64,000 nucleotides of DNA from Roseovarius aestuarii. Its GTDB lineage: Bacteria; Pseudomonadota; Alphaproteobacteria; Rhodobacterales; Rhodobacteraceae. This document shows, one piece after another, positions 37,551 to 46,515 of the stretch (position 1 is its first letter; each line of letters starts with the position of its first letter). The notes beneath the pieces were generated by a model that saw only the letters and a program-made list of their open reading frames with translations, searched no databases and was not told where the DNA came from. A program made the position numbers and the translations under genes. The stretch is from contig JAPWHL010000015.1 of assembly GCA_027214255.1 (NCBI GenBank), positions 1 to 64,000 of the forward strand. Direction: 5' to 3'.

Positions 37551-37612
37551 TGCGGCGGCCTTATCAATCGGGTTGAGTGCAAGGTGACGTCTGATGAAGG
37601 AGGAGTCCAGCA

Positions 37613-38776
37613 ATGGCCGTGATCAATCGAATTGCCGGATTTGCCGACGAGATGACCGCGTGGCGACGCCATCTTCATATGCATCCCGAACTGGGGTTCG
37701 AATGCCACGAGACAGCGGCCTTCGTGGTCGAAAAACTGCGCGAATTCGGCATAACCCAGATCGAAACGGGCATCGCGACCTCGGGTGTGGTGGCGATTAT
37801 CGAAGGTCAGGGCGACGGGCCCGTGATCGGCCTGCGGGCCGATATGGATGCGCTGCCACTAGAGGAGGTGACGGGTGCACCATGGTCGTCGCGCACAGCC
37901 GGGGCCATGCATGCCTGCGGACACGACGGGCATACGACCATGTTGTTGGGGGCGGCCAAGTATCTGGCCGAGACGCGCAATTTCGCAGGTAAGGTTGCAC
38001 TGATCTTTCAGCCCGCCGAAGAAGGGCCCGGCGGCGGGCGCATCATGGTCGAAGAGGGCGTTCTGGATCGCTATGACATTGGCGAGGTCTATGCCCTGCA
38101 CACGATGAACAATCAGCCATTGGGCAGTTTTTCAACCACGCCGGGGCCGATCATGGCGGCGGTGGATACGTTTCATATCGACATTCAAGGGGTCGGGGGC
38201 CACGCGGCGTACCCGCACCAGACCTGCGATCCGGTGATCGCCGCAGCCAGTATAACGCAGGCGATCCAAAGCATCGTTAGTCGCAATCACAATCCGACGC
38301 AGGATTTGGTCATGTCGGTTACGCAAATCCATACGGGTACGGCTGAGAATATCGTGCCCGAAACCGCCTATGTCGGTGGCACGATTCGCAGCTTTGATCC
38401 GGATGTGCGCAGATTGGCGCATGAACGGCTGCGTGGTGTTGTGGAGGGGCAGGCGGCGTCCTATGGGGTGACGGCGACGGTCTCGCTGGACATTGGCTAT
38501 CCGGCGACCGTGAACCACGCGGCCCAGACCTCTTTCGCCGCAGATGTTGCCGAGGATGTGGCGGGCGAGGCTGGCGTGATGCGCGATCGCATGCGTGAAA
38601 TGGGAGCCGAAGATTTTTCCTTCATGCTGGAGGCCAGACCGGGTTGCTATCTCTTTTTGGGGCAGGGGCCAGCGGCGGGACTGCATCATCCGGCCTTTGA
38701 TTTTAACGATATGGCGGCTCCCTATGGTGCCTCTTTCTTTGCCCGGCTGGTGGAGCGGGCACAACCGGTGCGCTGA
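37613..38776 (+). CDS. M20-family amidohydrolase (hippurate/N-acyl-amino-acid hydrolase type)
   Basis: The 387-residue metalloenzyme has WRRHLHMHPELGFECHETA at the N-terminus, the metal-binding GAMHACGHDGHTTMLLGAA, IFQPAEEGPGGGRIMVEEG and the dimerisation domain with GGHAAYPHQTCDP. It cleaves N-acylated amino acids such as hippurate or N-acetyl forms. A strong AAGGAGGAG precedes the ATG. The agmatinase-family gene follows 51 bp downstream and is likely co-transcribed. Confidence 0.9.
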   Translation: MAVINRIAGFADEMTAWRRHLHMHPELGFECHETAAFVVEKLREFGITQIETGIATSGVVAIIEGQGDGPVIGLRADMDALPLEEVTGAPWSSRTAGAMHACGHDGHTTMLLGAAKYLAETRNFAGKVALIFQPAEEGPGGGRIMVEEGVLDRYDIGEVYALHTMNNQPLGSFSTTPGPIMAAVDTFHIDIQGVGGHAAYPHQTCDPVIAAASITQAIQSIVSRNHNPTQDLVMSVTQIHTGTAENIVPETAYVGGTIRSFDPDVRRLAHERLRGVVEGQAASYGVTATVSLDIGYPATVNHAAQTSFAADVAEDVAGEAGVMRDRMREMGAEDFSFMLEARPGCYLFLGQGPAAGLHHPAFDFNDMAAPYGASFFARLVERAQPVR

Positions 38777-38827
38777 AGCGCACCTTACTGGTCTGGACCT
38801 AGGACATCATTCGGAAAGGCAATAAGC

Positions 38828-39799
38828 ATGGCATTGGAAGACGCAAAGCACGCAGTAGATGACGCGTTTACCCGTAAGGATTTGCGCGGGCCTAGTTTTG
38901 AGAACGCATTTGGCGGGGCAACCTCGTTTTTGCGACGGCGCTACACCAAGGATTTGACCGGCGTGGATGTCGCGGTAACGGGCGTGCCGTTCGATCAGGC
39001 CGTGACCCATCGCACCGGCACGCGCATGGGGCCGCGTGCCATTCGCGAGGCCAGCGCATTACAACCATTTGATGCGCCCTATGGCTGGAATTTTGATCCG
39101 ATGACGGAAATGGCTATTGTGGATTATGGCGATCTGGCGTTTGACTATGCGGATGTTCCCGCGTTTCCGGCTGCATTGACCGCGCATATTCAAGGGATTC
39201 TGGCGGCAGATGCGGCCAGTGTCGTTCTGGGGGGCGATCACTACATCACCTTTCCGATCCTGAAAGCCTATGCCGAGAAATTCGGGCCGATGGCCTTGCT
39301 GCAGTTTGACGCCCATACGGATACCTGGCCCGATGATGACATGGACCGGATTGACCATGGCACGATGTTTTACAAGGCGATCAAGATGGGGCTGATCGAT
39401 CCTGCACGCTCGGTTCAGGTGGGGATTCGGACGGTGTGCGAGGACCACCTTGGCGTGACCGTGATTGACGCGCGCGAAGTGCATGAGCGGGGCCCGGTGG
39501 CGACTGTGGACAAGATCAAAGACATTCTGGGGGACGCCCCCACCTATCTGACCTTTGATATTGATGCGCTGGACCCTGCCTATGCTCCGGGCACGGGAAC
39601 GCCTGTCTGGGGTGGTCTGACATCGGCGCAGGCGGCCATGATGCTGCGCGATCTGGCCGGGATCAACATAAAGGGTGGTGATGTCGTTGAGGTTTCTCCG
39701 CAATTTGACACAACTGGGGCCACGGCCATAGCCGGGGCGCATGTCGCGACCGAGCTGTTGTGTCTGCTTGGCTGGGAAAAACATGGGCGCGACGCATGA
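38828..39799 (+). CDS. speB: Agmatinase-family ureohydrolase
   Basis: The 323-residue protein has the dimanganese-binding motifs VVLGGDHYITFP, QFDAHTDTWPDD and TFDIDALDPAYAPGTGTP, with EVSPQFDTTGATA near the C-terminus. Ureohydrolases of this type release urea from agmatine, guanidinobutyrate or related guanidino compounds. Agmatinase is the usual annotation, but family members with this N-terminal extension differ in substrate, so the precise guanidino compound is uncertain. Its neighbour, the M20 hydrolase, hints at degradation of an acylated guanidino amino acid. Confidence 0.85.
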   Translation: MALEDAKHAVDDAFTRKDLRGPSFENAFGGATSFLRRRYTKDLTGVDVAVTGVPFDQAVTHRTGTRMGPRAIREASALQPFDAPYGWNFDPMTEMAIVDYGDLAFDYADVPAFPAALTAHIQGILAADAASVVLGGDHYITFPILKAYAEKFGPMALLQFDAHTDTWPDDDMDRIDHGTMFYKAIKMGLIDPARSVQVGIRTVCEDHLGVTVIDAREVHERGPVATVDKIKDILGDAPTYLTFDIDALDPAYAPGTGTPVWGGLTSAQAAMMLRDLAGINIKGGDVVEVSPQFDTTGATAIAGAHVATELLCLLGWEKHGRDA

Positions 39800-39831
39800 T
39801 CGATGCGGTGTGATAAGGTATTTTCAGAAAG

Positions 39832-40290
39832 ATGAATGACATTGTGATGTGGGCGATGGGGCTTGTGGCGCTGATCATGATCGGGTGCGCTGGCTGGGTG
39901 CGTCTGGCCCCTGTGAATGTTGGGCGCTGGCATAAGGCGAGCGATGTGGCGGGGATGGGACATAGCCCTGCCGACGGCGGGCATGTTTGGCGCGGGGGTG
40001 TTGCGGGGGATGGTCGCGCCGAATTTAAGCGGTTGGACCACATTATTCGCGCCACACCGCGCACCCGCACCATTGCCGGTGCGGTGGACGCTGGGATGGT
40101 GTCGTATGAGACACGTTCGACGTTTTGGGGGTTTCCCGATTACACGACGGTGTCATTGGGCGGCGGTGCCTCTGGCACTGACGCGAAGCGCTATCTGGAG
40201 ATCTATAGCCGTCTGCGTTTTGGCCGATCAGATTTTGGGGTCAACCGTGGCCGCATTGCTGGCTGGTTGCAAGCCCTGGGGCAGGGATGA
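39832..40290 (+). CDS. DUF1499 family protein, membrane-anchored
   Basis: The 152-residue protein has an N-terminal hydrophobic helix (IVMWAMGLVALIMIGCAGWV) and a DUF1499 core with FWGFPDYTTVSL near residue 100 and a C-terminal YSRLRFGRSDFGVNRGRI stretch. No activity is known for the family. Its last 63 bp overlap the end of the convergent small periplasmic protein gene. It starts 32 bp after the agmatinase-family gene and may share its transcript. Confidence 0.82.
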   Translation: MNDIVMWAMGLVALIMIGCAGWVRLAPVNVGRWHKASDVAGMGHSPADGGHVWRGGVAGDGRAEFKRLDHIIRATPRTRTIAGAVDAGMVSYETRSTFWGFPDYTTVSLGGGASGTDAKRYLEIYSRLRFGRSDFGVNRGRIAGWLQALGQG

Positions 40291-40527
40291 CGACAGGCAG
40301 CCGTCCGAGATTTTTCGCCACATGGGCACGTTGAGGGACATCTGGCATTGGGCCATGAACATCTTGCCATCGACATGCAGGCAGGTCATTTCACCCAGTT
40401 CGAGACGGCCCCCGGTTTTATCTGTGCAATAGCATTCGATTGTCTGGCCACCTATAGTGGCATCGGCCAGCGCAGGCAGACCCGGCAGGGTCCAGCACAG
40501 GGACAGTATCAGGGCGGTCTTTTGCAT
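40228..40527 (-). CDS. Small secreted Cys-rich protein of unknown function
   Basis: The product of about 99 residues starts MQKTALILSLCWTLPGLPAL, a good signal peptide, and has the mature pattern GQTIECYCTDKTGGRLELGE, four Cys residues close together and MWRKISDGCLSSSL near the end. It is probably periplasmic with disulfides. I recall similar proteins in other Rhodobacterales without a function. An alternative start three codons upstream at 40536 is equally possible; no clear ribosome-binding site decides. It is divergent from prfA and overlaps the DUF1499 gene at the 3' end. Confidence 0.62.
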   Translation of the reverse strand: MQKTALILSLCWTLPGLPALADATIGGQTIECYCTDKTGGRLELGEMTCLHVDGKMFMAQCQMSLNVPMWRKISDGCLSSSLPQGLQPASNAATVDPKI

Positions 40528-40591
40528 AAGGATCATAATAGCATGATTGTGGGCCTTGACCAAATCACATTGATAGGGGACACCGGCGCGC

Positions 40592-41641
40592 ATGGTGCCA
40601 TTGGACAGATTACAACAAATCGCCGAGCGGTTTGAATTCATCGAGGCCAGCATGTCGGAAGGCGGCGGCGATATCGCGGCTCTGGGGCGCGAATACGCTG
40701 AACTGCGTCCCGTCGTTGAGGAAATTCGTGCCTATCGCGCCTTGCTGGACGATATCGAGGGCGCGCGCGCAATGCTGAGCGACCCGGAAATGAAATCCCT
40801 TGCCGAAGAGGAGCTCTATGCGTTGCAGGGGCAACTGCCGGGTATGGAAGCGGATTTACAGCTGTCGCTTTTGCCGAAAGACGCAGCCGACGCGCGCCCG
40901 GCAATGGTGGAGATTCGCCCCGGTACCGGCGGCGAAGAGGCCGCGCTGTTTGCGGGTGATTTGTTGCGCATGTACCAAAGATATGCCGAAGCGCGCGGTT
41001 GGACGTTTGACATCATCGAAATGAACCAGACCGAACTGGGGGGCGTCAAGGAAGTGGTGGCGCATGTCAAAGGCAACCATGTGTTTGCGCGCCTGAAGTA
41101 CGAAAGCGGCGTGCACCGCGTCCAGCGTGTGCCTGAAACCGAAAGCGGCGGGCGTATTCACACTTCGGCTGCGACGGTTGCTGTTTTGCCTGAGGCTGAG
41201 GACGTGGATATCCACATTGATGCCAATGATTTGCGGATCGACACGATGCGCAGCTCGGGGGCGGGGGGGCAGCACGTCAACACCACCGACTCGGCCGTGC
41301 GGATCACGCATATTCCGTCTGGGATCGTTGTGACCAGTTCCGAAAAGTCCCAGCACCGGAACCGCGAAATTGCGATGCAGGTGTTGAAGACGCGCCTGTA
41401 TGATGCCGAACGTCAGCGGGTCGACACCGCGCGCAGTGCGGATCGCGCCGCGCAGGTCGGTAGTGGTGACCGTTCGGAGCGGATACGGACCTATAACTTC
41501 CCTCAAGGCCGGATGACAGATCACCGTATCAACCTGACGCTCTACAAGCTGGATCAGGTGATGGCCGGTGATCTGGACGAGGTGATCGATGCGTTGACCG
41601 CTGACGCGCAGGCGCGTTTGTTGGCCGAGATGGGCGAGTGA
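40592..41641 (+). CDS. prfA: Peptide chain release factor 1
   Basis: The 349-residue RF1 reads UAA and UAG and triggers peptide release. The GGQ motif is at about residues 225-227 ([16 protein letters not shown]), and the codon-reading PxT tripeptide is PET at about 181-183 in [14 protein letters not shown]. The protein length is normal. The ATG at 40592 begins [15 protein letters not shown]. It overlaps prmC by 4 bp (GTGA), so RF1 and its methyltransferase are made together. Confidence 0.97.
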   Translation: MVPLDRLQQIAERFEFIEASMSEGGGDIAALGREYAELRPVVEEIRAYRALLDDIEGARAMLSDPEMKSLAEEELYALQGQLPGMEADLQLSLLPKDAADARPAMVEIRPGTGGEEAALFAGDLLRMYQRYAEARGWTFDIIEMNQTELGGVKEVVAHVKGNHVFARLKYESGVHRVQRVPETESGGRIHTSAATVAVLPEAEDVDIHIDANDLRIDTMRSSGAGGQHVNTTDSAVRITHIPSGIVVTSSEKSQHRNREIAMQVLKTRLYDAERQRVDTARSADRAAQVGSGDRSERIRTYNFPQGRMTDHRINLTLYKLDQVMAGDLDEVIDALTADAQARLLAEMGE

Positions 41642-42510
41642 GCGATCTTACCCTTGGTCAGGCCATCCGAGATCTTGCCAGAAGGTTGGAACGGGTCAGG
41701 ATTGAGACGCCTCAGCGCGAGGCACGCCTGATAGCGGCGCATGCGCTGAACATGACGATGGCGCGTTTGAGCGTGTCAGAGAACGATCTGTTGGATGAGG
41801 GCGAGGTGCATGCCTTGAATCTGGCGGTGGCGCCCCGTCTTGAGCGGCGGCCTTTATCGCATGTGCTGGGGCGTCGGGCATTTTACAAACATGAGTTTCA
41901 CGTTGGGCCGGATGTGTTGGACCCGCGCCCGGATACGGAAACGCTGATACGTGCCGCTTTGGAGCGGCGATTTGAACGTCTGTTGGACCTCGGGACGGGA
42001 TCAGGTGCTATTCTGCTGTCGCTTTTGGCCGAACGCCCCTTGGCGCAAGGCGTGGGGACGGATCTGTCATGCGCGGCGCTGGATGTGGCGCGAGCCAACA
42101 CAAAACGGCTGGGGCTGACGGGGCGGGTGGATTTGATCCAATCGGATTGGTTTGCCGAGGTGACTGGCACCTACGATCTGATCGTCAGCAATCCGCCCTA
42201 TATTGCGTTGGATGAGATGGAGACCCTTGCACCGGAATTGGCATTTGAGCCGCGTATGGCGCTGACCGACGAGTCAGACGGGTTGAGCGCGTATCGCGTG
42301 ATTTGTTCCCAAGCGGGCGCGTATCTGAAAGCCGGTGGGGCGCTGATGGTCGAGATCGGGCCAACTCAGGGCGCGGCTGTCGCAGAGTTGATGCAGGCGG
42401 CAAACCTGTGCGAGATTCGTATCCTTCCCGATCTGGATGGGCGGGATCGGGTCGTTTGTGGGGGCATGCGGGGCATGGAAAACGGCGTTTCTTTGCCTCA
42501 ATCTGCATAA
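41638..42510 (+). CDS. prmC: Release factor glutamine methyltransferase PrmC (HemK)
   Basis: The 290-residue S-adenosylmethionine-dependent enzyme methylates the GGQ glutamine of release factors. It has [13 protein letters not shown], the SAM-binding [16 protein letters not shown] and the catalytic NPPY in [11 protein letters not shown]. Translation starts with GTG at 41638, overlapping the prfA TGA. The gene order prfA-prmC-DUF4167 is common in alphaproteobacteria. Confidence 0.96.
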   Translation: MSDLTLGQAIRDLARRLERVRIETPQREARLIAAHALNMTMARLSVSENDLLDEGEVHALNLAVAPRLERRPLSHVLGRRAFYKHEFHVGPDVLDPRPDTETLIRAALERRFERLLDLGTGSGAILLSLLAERPLAQGVGTDLSCAALDVARANTKRLGLTGRVDLIQSDWFAEVTGTYDLIVSNPPYIALDEMETLAPELAFEPRMALTDESDGLSAYRVICSQAGAYLKAGGALMVEIGPTQGAAVAELMQAANLCEIRILPDLDGRDRVVCGGMRGMENGVSLPQSA

Positions 42511-42708
42511 AATGGCCTTTATCACTGCTTTTTGCTTGCGGTGACTGCTTTGGCATGATTACTGAACACGTCGAAGCGGTGGATACCCTAACGGGTGGTC
42601 CCGCGTGACGCCAAGCCAACATTGCCGCGATCCGGTTCATATTTTAAGGCGCATACGGTGCCCCCCGGTTCACCATCGGTTTTTCACACAGGGCTGGACA
42701 GCATATAC

Positions 42709-43455
42709 ATGAGATCATCGAAGTCACGTTCGCGTAACAAACCGAACCGTAACCGCAATAACGCCAACTCCATGGGCAATGTCGTAAACCGCGTTTTCGA
42801 CAGCTCGGGCCCAGAGGGCAAGGTGCGCGGTACGCCACAACAGATCATCGAGAAATACAATCAACTGGCGCGCGATGCGCAGTTGTCCAATGATCGGGTT
42901 GCCACCGAGAACTTCCAACAGCACGCAGAACACTATTTGCGTTTGCTGGGCGGGGCCCAAAAGGAAATCGACAACCGGCGCGAACAGCAAGAGCGTGAGA
43001 ACCGCGAGCGTCAGGCCGAGCGTGATCGTGAACGGCCCCAGCATCGTCAGGATGGCGGCGGGACAGATGATAATGCCCAAGAGGGTAGCGCTCAGGACAA
43101 CGCCAAACAGCATGGCGGGCGTCAGGATAATGACCGGCAAGACAACAAACGCGACAATGCCGGCCAAGACCGTGTGACAGATCCGGCGCAGGCCCCGCAG
43201 CCTGATCTGCCAGATTTGGACGCTCAACCCAGCATGTTGGTTGAGACACCGGAAAACGCCCCGGCGGTCAAACGTGCGCCGCGCAAACGTGCGCCACGTA
43301 AACCCAAGGAAGAGAGCGTGGATGCGGCCCCTCAGGAGCAGCCGGCAGAACAAAGTGCCGAGCCTGAGGTCAAGCCAGAACCCAAGCCAAAGCCGAAGCC
43401 GCGGGCCAAACCAAAGCCCAAGGATGCACCGCCACCAGAGGCGGCTGCCGAGTAA
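42709..43455 (+). CDS. DUF4167 family protein with a long charged low-complexity tail
   Basis: The 248-residue protein has a conserved N-terminal DUF4167 domain (residues about 1-75: RNKPNRNRNNANSMGNVVNR, KVRGTPQQIIEKYNQLARDA, NFQQHAEHYLRLL). After it comes an Arg/Glu-rich stretch (REQQERENRERQAERDRER), then Gln/Asp/Asn-rich and Pro/Lys-rich repeats (EPKPKPKPRAKPKPKD). The N-terminus is very basic, which suggests nucleic acid binding. ATG at 42709 is chosen because upstream residues are unlike the family. Function is unknown. Confidence 0.85.
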   Translation: MRSSKSRSRNKPNRNRNNANSMGNVVNRVFDSSGPEGKVRGTPQQIIEKYNQLARDAQLSNDRVATENFQQHAEHYLRLLGGAQKEIDNRREQQERENRERQAERDRERPQHRQDGGGTDDNAQEGSAQDNAKQHGGRQDNDRQDNKRDNAGQDRVTDPAQAPQPDLPDLDAQPSMLVETPENAPAVKRAPRKRAPRKPKEESVDAAPQEQPAEQSAEPEVKPEPKPKPKPRAKPKPKDAPPPEAAAE

Positions 43456-43462
43456 CACGACC

Positions 43463-43498
43463 AAATGGCTTGATCCTCGCGGATCAGGCCATTTTTTT
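43463..43498 (+). terminator. Intrinsic terminator after the DUF4167 gene
   Basis: TGGCTTGATCC pairs with GGATCAGGCCA (one small mismatch) across TCGC and is followed by seven T residues. It ends the prfA-prmC-DUF4167 unit. Confidence 0.92.
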
Positions 43499-43572
43499 CG
43501 TGGTTTATCTTGGGACCACTCAGGGAAGGGGAGGAGGAATTCGACCTGCCTTGATGCGAAAACTTGTAGCGC

Positions 43573-43601
43573 AAAAAAAAGGCCGAGCACTAAGCTCGGC
43601 C
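43573..43601 (-). terminator. Intrinsic terminator of the LysR regulator gene
   Basis: GGCCGAGC and GCTCGGCC form an 8-bp stem around ACTAA; on the minus strand eight U residues follow. It lies about 150 bp past the LysR stop. The stretch between the two terminators and the LysR gene shows no gene. Confidence 0.85.
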
Positions 43602-43749
43602 ATAGTCCAACAGGGAGGTATGAGGGGATCACCTCGGAGGCGTTCCCAACATGACTGTCAACTAGTCAGCCGACCTCGACCGTTCAAGATGAAATAGCCC
43701 ATAATATGGACAATCCTGCTATGCAATTTTTGCATATCTGGGCTAAATA

Positions 43750-44655
43750 TCATTTAACCGACTGTTCTCTAAGAGTTTTCCTGTAGCTAAAAATTTCATC
43801 TTGTACGAAGTCACGAAAGGCTTTGATGCGCTGCGAATGGCGCAATTCCTCGGGGTAGGCCAAATATACCGGGACTTCGACAGATTCGAGCTCAGGCAGC
43901 ACGCGCACCAGATTCGGAAAGTCATAGCTAAGGTAGTCAGGCAAAACGCCAATACCCAGATTGTGCAGAACACCCTGTAAGACACCGAAATAGTTGTTCA
44001 CCGTCAACATGGCCGGAATTTCGTTTGCCAAAAGTTCAGTCACCAAACTGTTGGCGGCGTTCACCTGAGCGGAGTTCGGGTTTTGACAAATCAGGCGATG
44101 GTCAATCAGGTCCGTGACAAATTGCGGGGTGCCGTGTTGTTCTAGGTAGTCGCGGGACGCAAACAGACACATATGCACCCCCATCAGGCGCTTGCGGATC
44201 AGGTCGGCCTGACTGGGTTCTTTCATTCGGATGGCCACATCGGCCTCGCGCATGGGCAGGTCCAGAACGCGTTCTTCCAGATTAAGGTCAATCTTGAGGT
44301 CGGGATACTTCTTGTAAAGATGTGCCAGACGCGGGGCCAGCCAAAGCGTGCCAAATCCTATCGTGGTGGTGACGCGCAATTCGCCGAACACCTCATCCTC
44401 GCTGTCGCGAATGCGGGCCGTGGCCGTGTCCAAGCGTTTGAGCATGGCGCGGGTGGCGTCAAACAGCAATTCACCCTGTTCGGTTAGGATCAAGCCGCGC
44501 GCATGGCGGTGGAACAGCGTGGCATTCAACGATTCCTCTAGCCCGCGAACCTGTCGTGACACGGCGGATTGCGACAGTTGCAGTTCATCCCCGGCATGGG
44601 TCAGGCTGCCTGCTGCGGCCACGGCATGAAAGATTCTGAGCTTATCCCAATCCAT
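43750..44655 (-). CDS. LysR-family transcriptional regulator
   Basis: The 301-residue protein has an N-terminal winged helix-turn-helix (MDWDKLRIFHAVAAAGSLTH, LQLSQSAVSRQVRGLEESLN) and a C-terminal substrate-binding-like domain starting near residue 90 (ELRVTTTIGFGTLWLAPRLA). The inducer and targets are unknown; no catabolic gene lies directly beside it, and its divergent neighbour murI is 356 bp away. The full-length domain structure suggests it is active. Confidence 0.9.
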   Translation of the reverse strand: MDWDKLRIFHAVAAAGSLTHAGDELQLSQSAVSRQVRGLEESLNATLFHRHARGLILTEQGELLFDATRAMLKRLDTATARIRDSEDEVFGELRVTTTIGFGTLWLAPRLAHLYKKYPDLKIDLNLEERVLDLPMREADVAIRMKEPSQADLIRKRLMGVHMCLFASRDYLEQHGTPQFVTDLIDHRLICQNPNSAQVNAANSLVTELLANEIPAMLTVNNYFGVLQGVLHNLGIGVLPDYLSYDFPNLVRVLPELESVEVPVYLAYPEELRHSQRIKAFRDFVQDEIFSYRKTLREQSVK

Positions 44656-45011
44656 TTTTGGCTACTTTCCGGTTTTACCATCATTCAACGTTTCACGGGC
44701 GTGCGGAGTGATTGCACCGCTCCAGTATCCTGATACCCGCAATCAACAGTTCATCGTTCTTAGCAAATAAATGTGACGCGTGCATATAAGTTCGCAGGCT
44801 AGGCGCGGGAATTACCCTTTTGGGGTCAAGATATTTGACCAATAATGCAGCGTAACGGCCGGCTGGCCTGTTAGGGCATTTCTTTTGACAAATCGATGCA
44901 GGGTGGTTTCGTGCCAATGATCGGTCATTCTACCTTCCACACCATTCGGGATGGAAAACCAACCGGGCATTGCGTATCACCCTAAACAACGCAGCAGTGA
45001 AGGAACACAAA
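44656..45011. other. Intergenic region with no supported gene
   Basis: This 356-bp gap between the divergent lysR and murI genes is more A+T-rich than its surroundings. A TTGACA at 44885-44890 could be a -35 element for murI but no good -10 follows at 17 bp. A 74-codon minus-strand frame (44693-44917) has no recognisable features and no ribosome-binding site. Confidence 0.5.
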
Positions 45012-45824
45012 ATGGCCGTGGGGATTTTCGACAGCGGATTGGGTGGATTGACCGTCATGAATGCCGTGCAGGCGCGGTTGCCGGATGTGGCGTTCACCTA
45101 TCTGGGGGATAATGCCCATGCCCCTTACGGTGTGCGCGACATGGATGATGTGTATGAGCTGACCCGCGCTGGCGTGGCCCGGTTGTGGGAGGATGGCTGT
45201 AATCTGGTGGTTCTGGCATGCAATACGGCCTCGGCTGCGGCGTTGCGGCGGATGCAAGAAGCAGGCGTGCCAGAAGGCAAACGGGTCTTGGGCGTGTTTG
45301 TACCCATGATCGAGGCGCTGACCGAACGCCGATGGGGGGATAATTCCCCGCCGCGTCAGGTGTCGGTTCAACATGTGGCTTTGTTTGCCACGCCGGCAAC
45401 AGTGCGCAGCCGCGCGTTCCAACGCGAGCTGGCCTTTCGTGCGATTGGTGTTGATGTCGAAACGCAGGCCTGTGGCGGTGTTGTGGATGCGATTGAAGAA
45501 GGCGATATGATTCTGGCCGAGGCGCTGGTGCGCAGCCATGTCGACGCATTGAAGCGCAAGATGCCGAATCCGCAGGCCGCGGTATTGGGATGTACGCATT
45601 ACCCGCTGATCGAGGCGGCGTTTCAGGATGCGTTGGGGCCGGATGTCAAACTCTATTCTCAGGCCAATCTGGTTGCCGATAGTTTGGCCGACTATCTGGC
45701 GCGCCATCCTGATATGGTCGGCGAGGGGCAGGGGCTGCGTCACCTGACCACGGGTGACCCTGCTCGCGTGTCGGACCGTGCCACCCAGTTCTTGCGCCGC
45801 GCTGTCACGTTTCAAGCGGCTTAA
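45012..45824 (+). CDS. murI: Glutamate racemase
   Basis: The 270-residue enzyme makes D-glutamate for peptidoglycan. It starts [20 protein letters not shown] at 45012 with AAGGA upstream; an earlier in-frame start at 44970 is not needed. The two catalytic Cys residues lie in [14 protein letters not shown] and [12 protein letters not shown], at the expected places. [11 protein letters not shown] is also conserved. Confidence 0.95.
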   Translation: MAVGIFDSGLGGLTVMNAVQARLPDVAFTYLGDNAHAPYGVRDMDDVYELTRAGVARLWEDGCNLVVLACNTASAAALRRMQEAGVPEGKRVLGVFVPMIEALTERRWGDNSPPRQVSVQHVALFATPATVRSRAFQRELAFRAIGVDVETQACGGVVDAIEEGDMILAEALVRSHVDALKRKMPNPQAAVLGCTHYPLIEAAFQDALGPDVKLYSQANLVADSLADYLARHPDMVGEGQGLRHLTTGDPARVSDRATQFLRRAVTFQAA

Positions 45825-45978
45825 CCGCCTCAGGTGCGGCGATTTGCAGCTTGTAACGCGCGGTGCCGAACCTTGCGAAATGCCCGACAGATGTTAGGTG
45901 GATAAGGCTGGACAAGTGTGCGAATGCGCCTGCGCATGCCTGTGCCGCTGAAATGCTGCGTGATGATGGGGAAAGTAA

Positions 45979-46434
45979 ATGAAATCGCTTAAAAAACAGC
46001 GCCGTATTCAAGTGATTTCCATTGCGGCCGTGGCGTTGATCCTGTCAACGGCGCTGATTGGCTATGCGATGCGTGACGGCATCAACTTTTTCCGCTCGCC
46101 CAGTCAGGTGATTGCAGAACCGCCGCCGCCGACCGAAGTGTTTCGTATCGGTGGGCTGGTCCAAGAAGGCAGCCTGATCCGCGGGGATGGGGCCGAAACC
46201 CGGTTTATTGTCACGGACGGAGGGGCCAGCGTGCCGGTGATCTACAAAGGCGTCTTGCCAGATCTTTTTGGCGAGGGCGAAGGCATGGTGGGCCTTGGTC
46301 GCTATGACGGTTCGGTATTTACGGCCACCGAAATTCTGGCCAAACATGACGAGGAATACATGCCCAAAGAGGTGATCGACGCGCTGAAGGAACAGGGCGT
46401 TTATGAACCTCCCGAAGGCGCGAACGAGGGCTGA
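45979..46434 (+). CDS. ccmE: Cytochrome c maturation heme chaperone CcmE
   Basis: The 151-residue protein has one N-terminal membrane helix (ISIAAVALILSTALIGYAM) and a periplasmic OB fold with FRIGGLVQEGSL and VPVIYKGVLPDLF. The heme-binding His is in ILAKHDEEYMP near residue 123. It receives heme from CcmABCD and passes it to CcmF/CcmH. The ccmABCD genes are not in the window. ccmF is downstream but is separated by two lysis-type genes. Confidence 0.95.
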   Translation: MKSLKKQRRIQVISIAAVALILSTALIGYAMRDGINFFRSPSQVIAEPPPPTEVFRIGGLVQEGSLIRGDGAETRFIVTDGGASVPVIYKGVLPDLFGEGEGMVGLGRYDGSVFTATEILAKHDEEYMPKEVIDALKEQGVYEPPEGANEG

Positions 46435-46446
46435 GCGTCCGCATCC

Positions 46447-46461
46447 GTAAACGCGCGTTAA
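46447..46461. promoter_or_regulatory. Near-consensus CtrA-type box upstream of the muramidase gene
   Basis: GTAA-N7-TTAA (followed by CC) matches the full CtrA site TTAA-N7-TTAA at seven of eight positions. It lies 54 bp upstream of the muramidase start, in the only gap between ccmE and the lysis pair. The match may be chance; at this base composition a few one-mismatch sites are expected in 64 kb. Confidence 0.35.
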
Positions 46462-46515
46462 CCACAACACCGGACCTTTTGCGCAACATTTTGTTGCACC
46501 ATGAAAGGGCCGCGT

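Noticed and set aside
42724..43632. 302-codon minus-strand frame with hydrophobic Leu/Trp-rich segments opposite the DUF4167 gene
   Set aside because: The apparent membrane segments are the complement of the Pro/Lys and Gln/Arg repeats of the real gene, and the frame runs through the plus-strand terminator.
44693..44917. 74-codon minus-strand frame in the lysR-murI gap
   Set aside because: There is no ribosome-binding site, no domain and no coupling to a neighbour; it could be a remnant, but the sequence does not support it.
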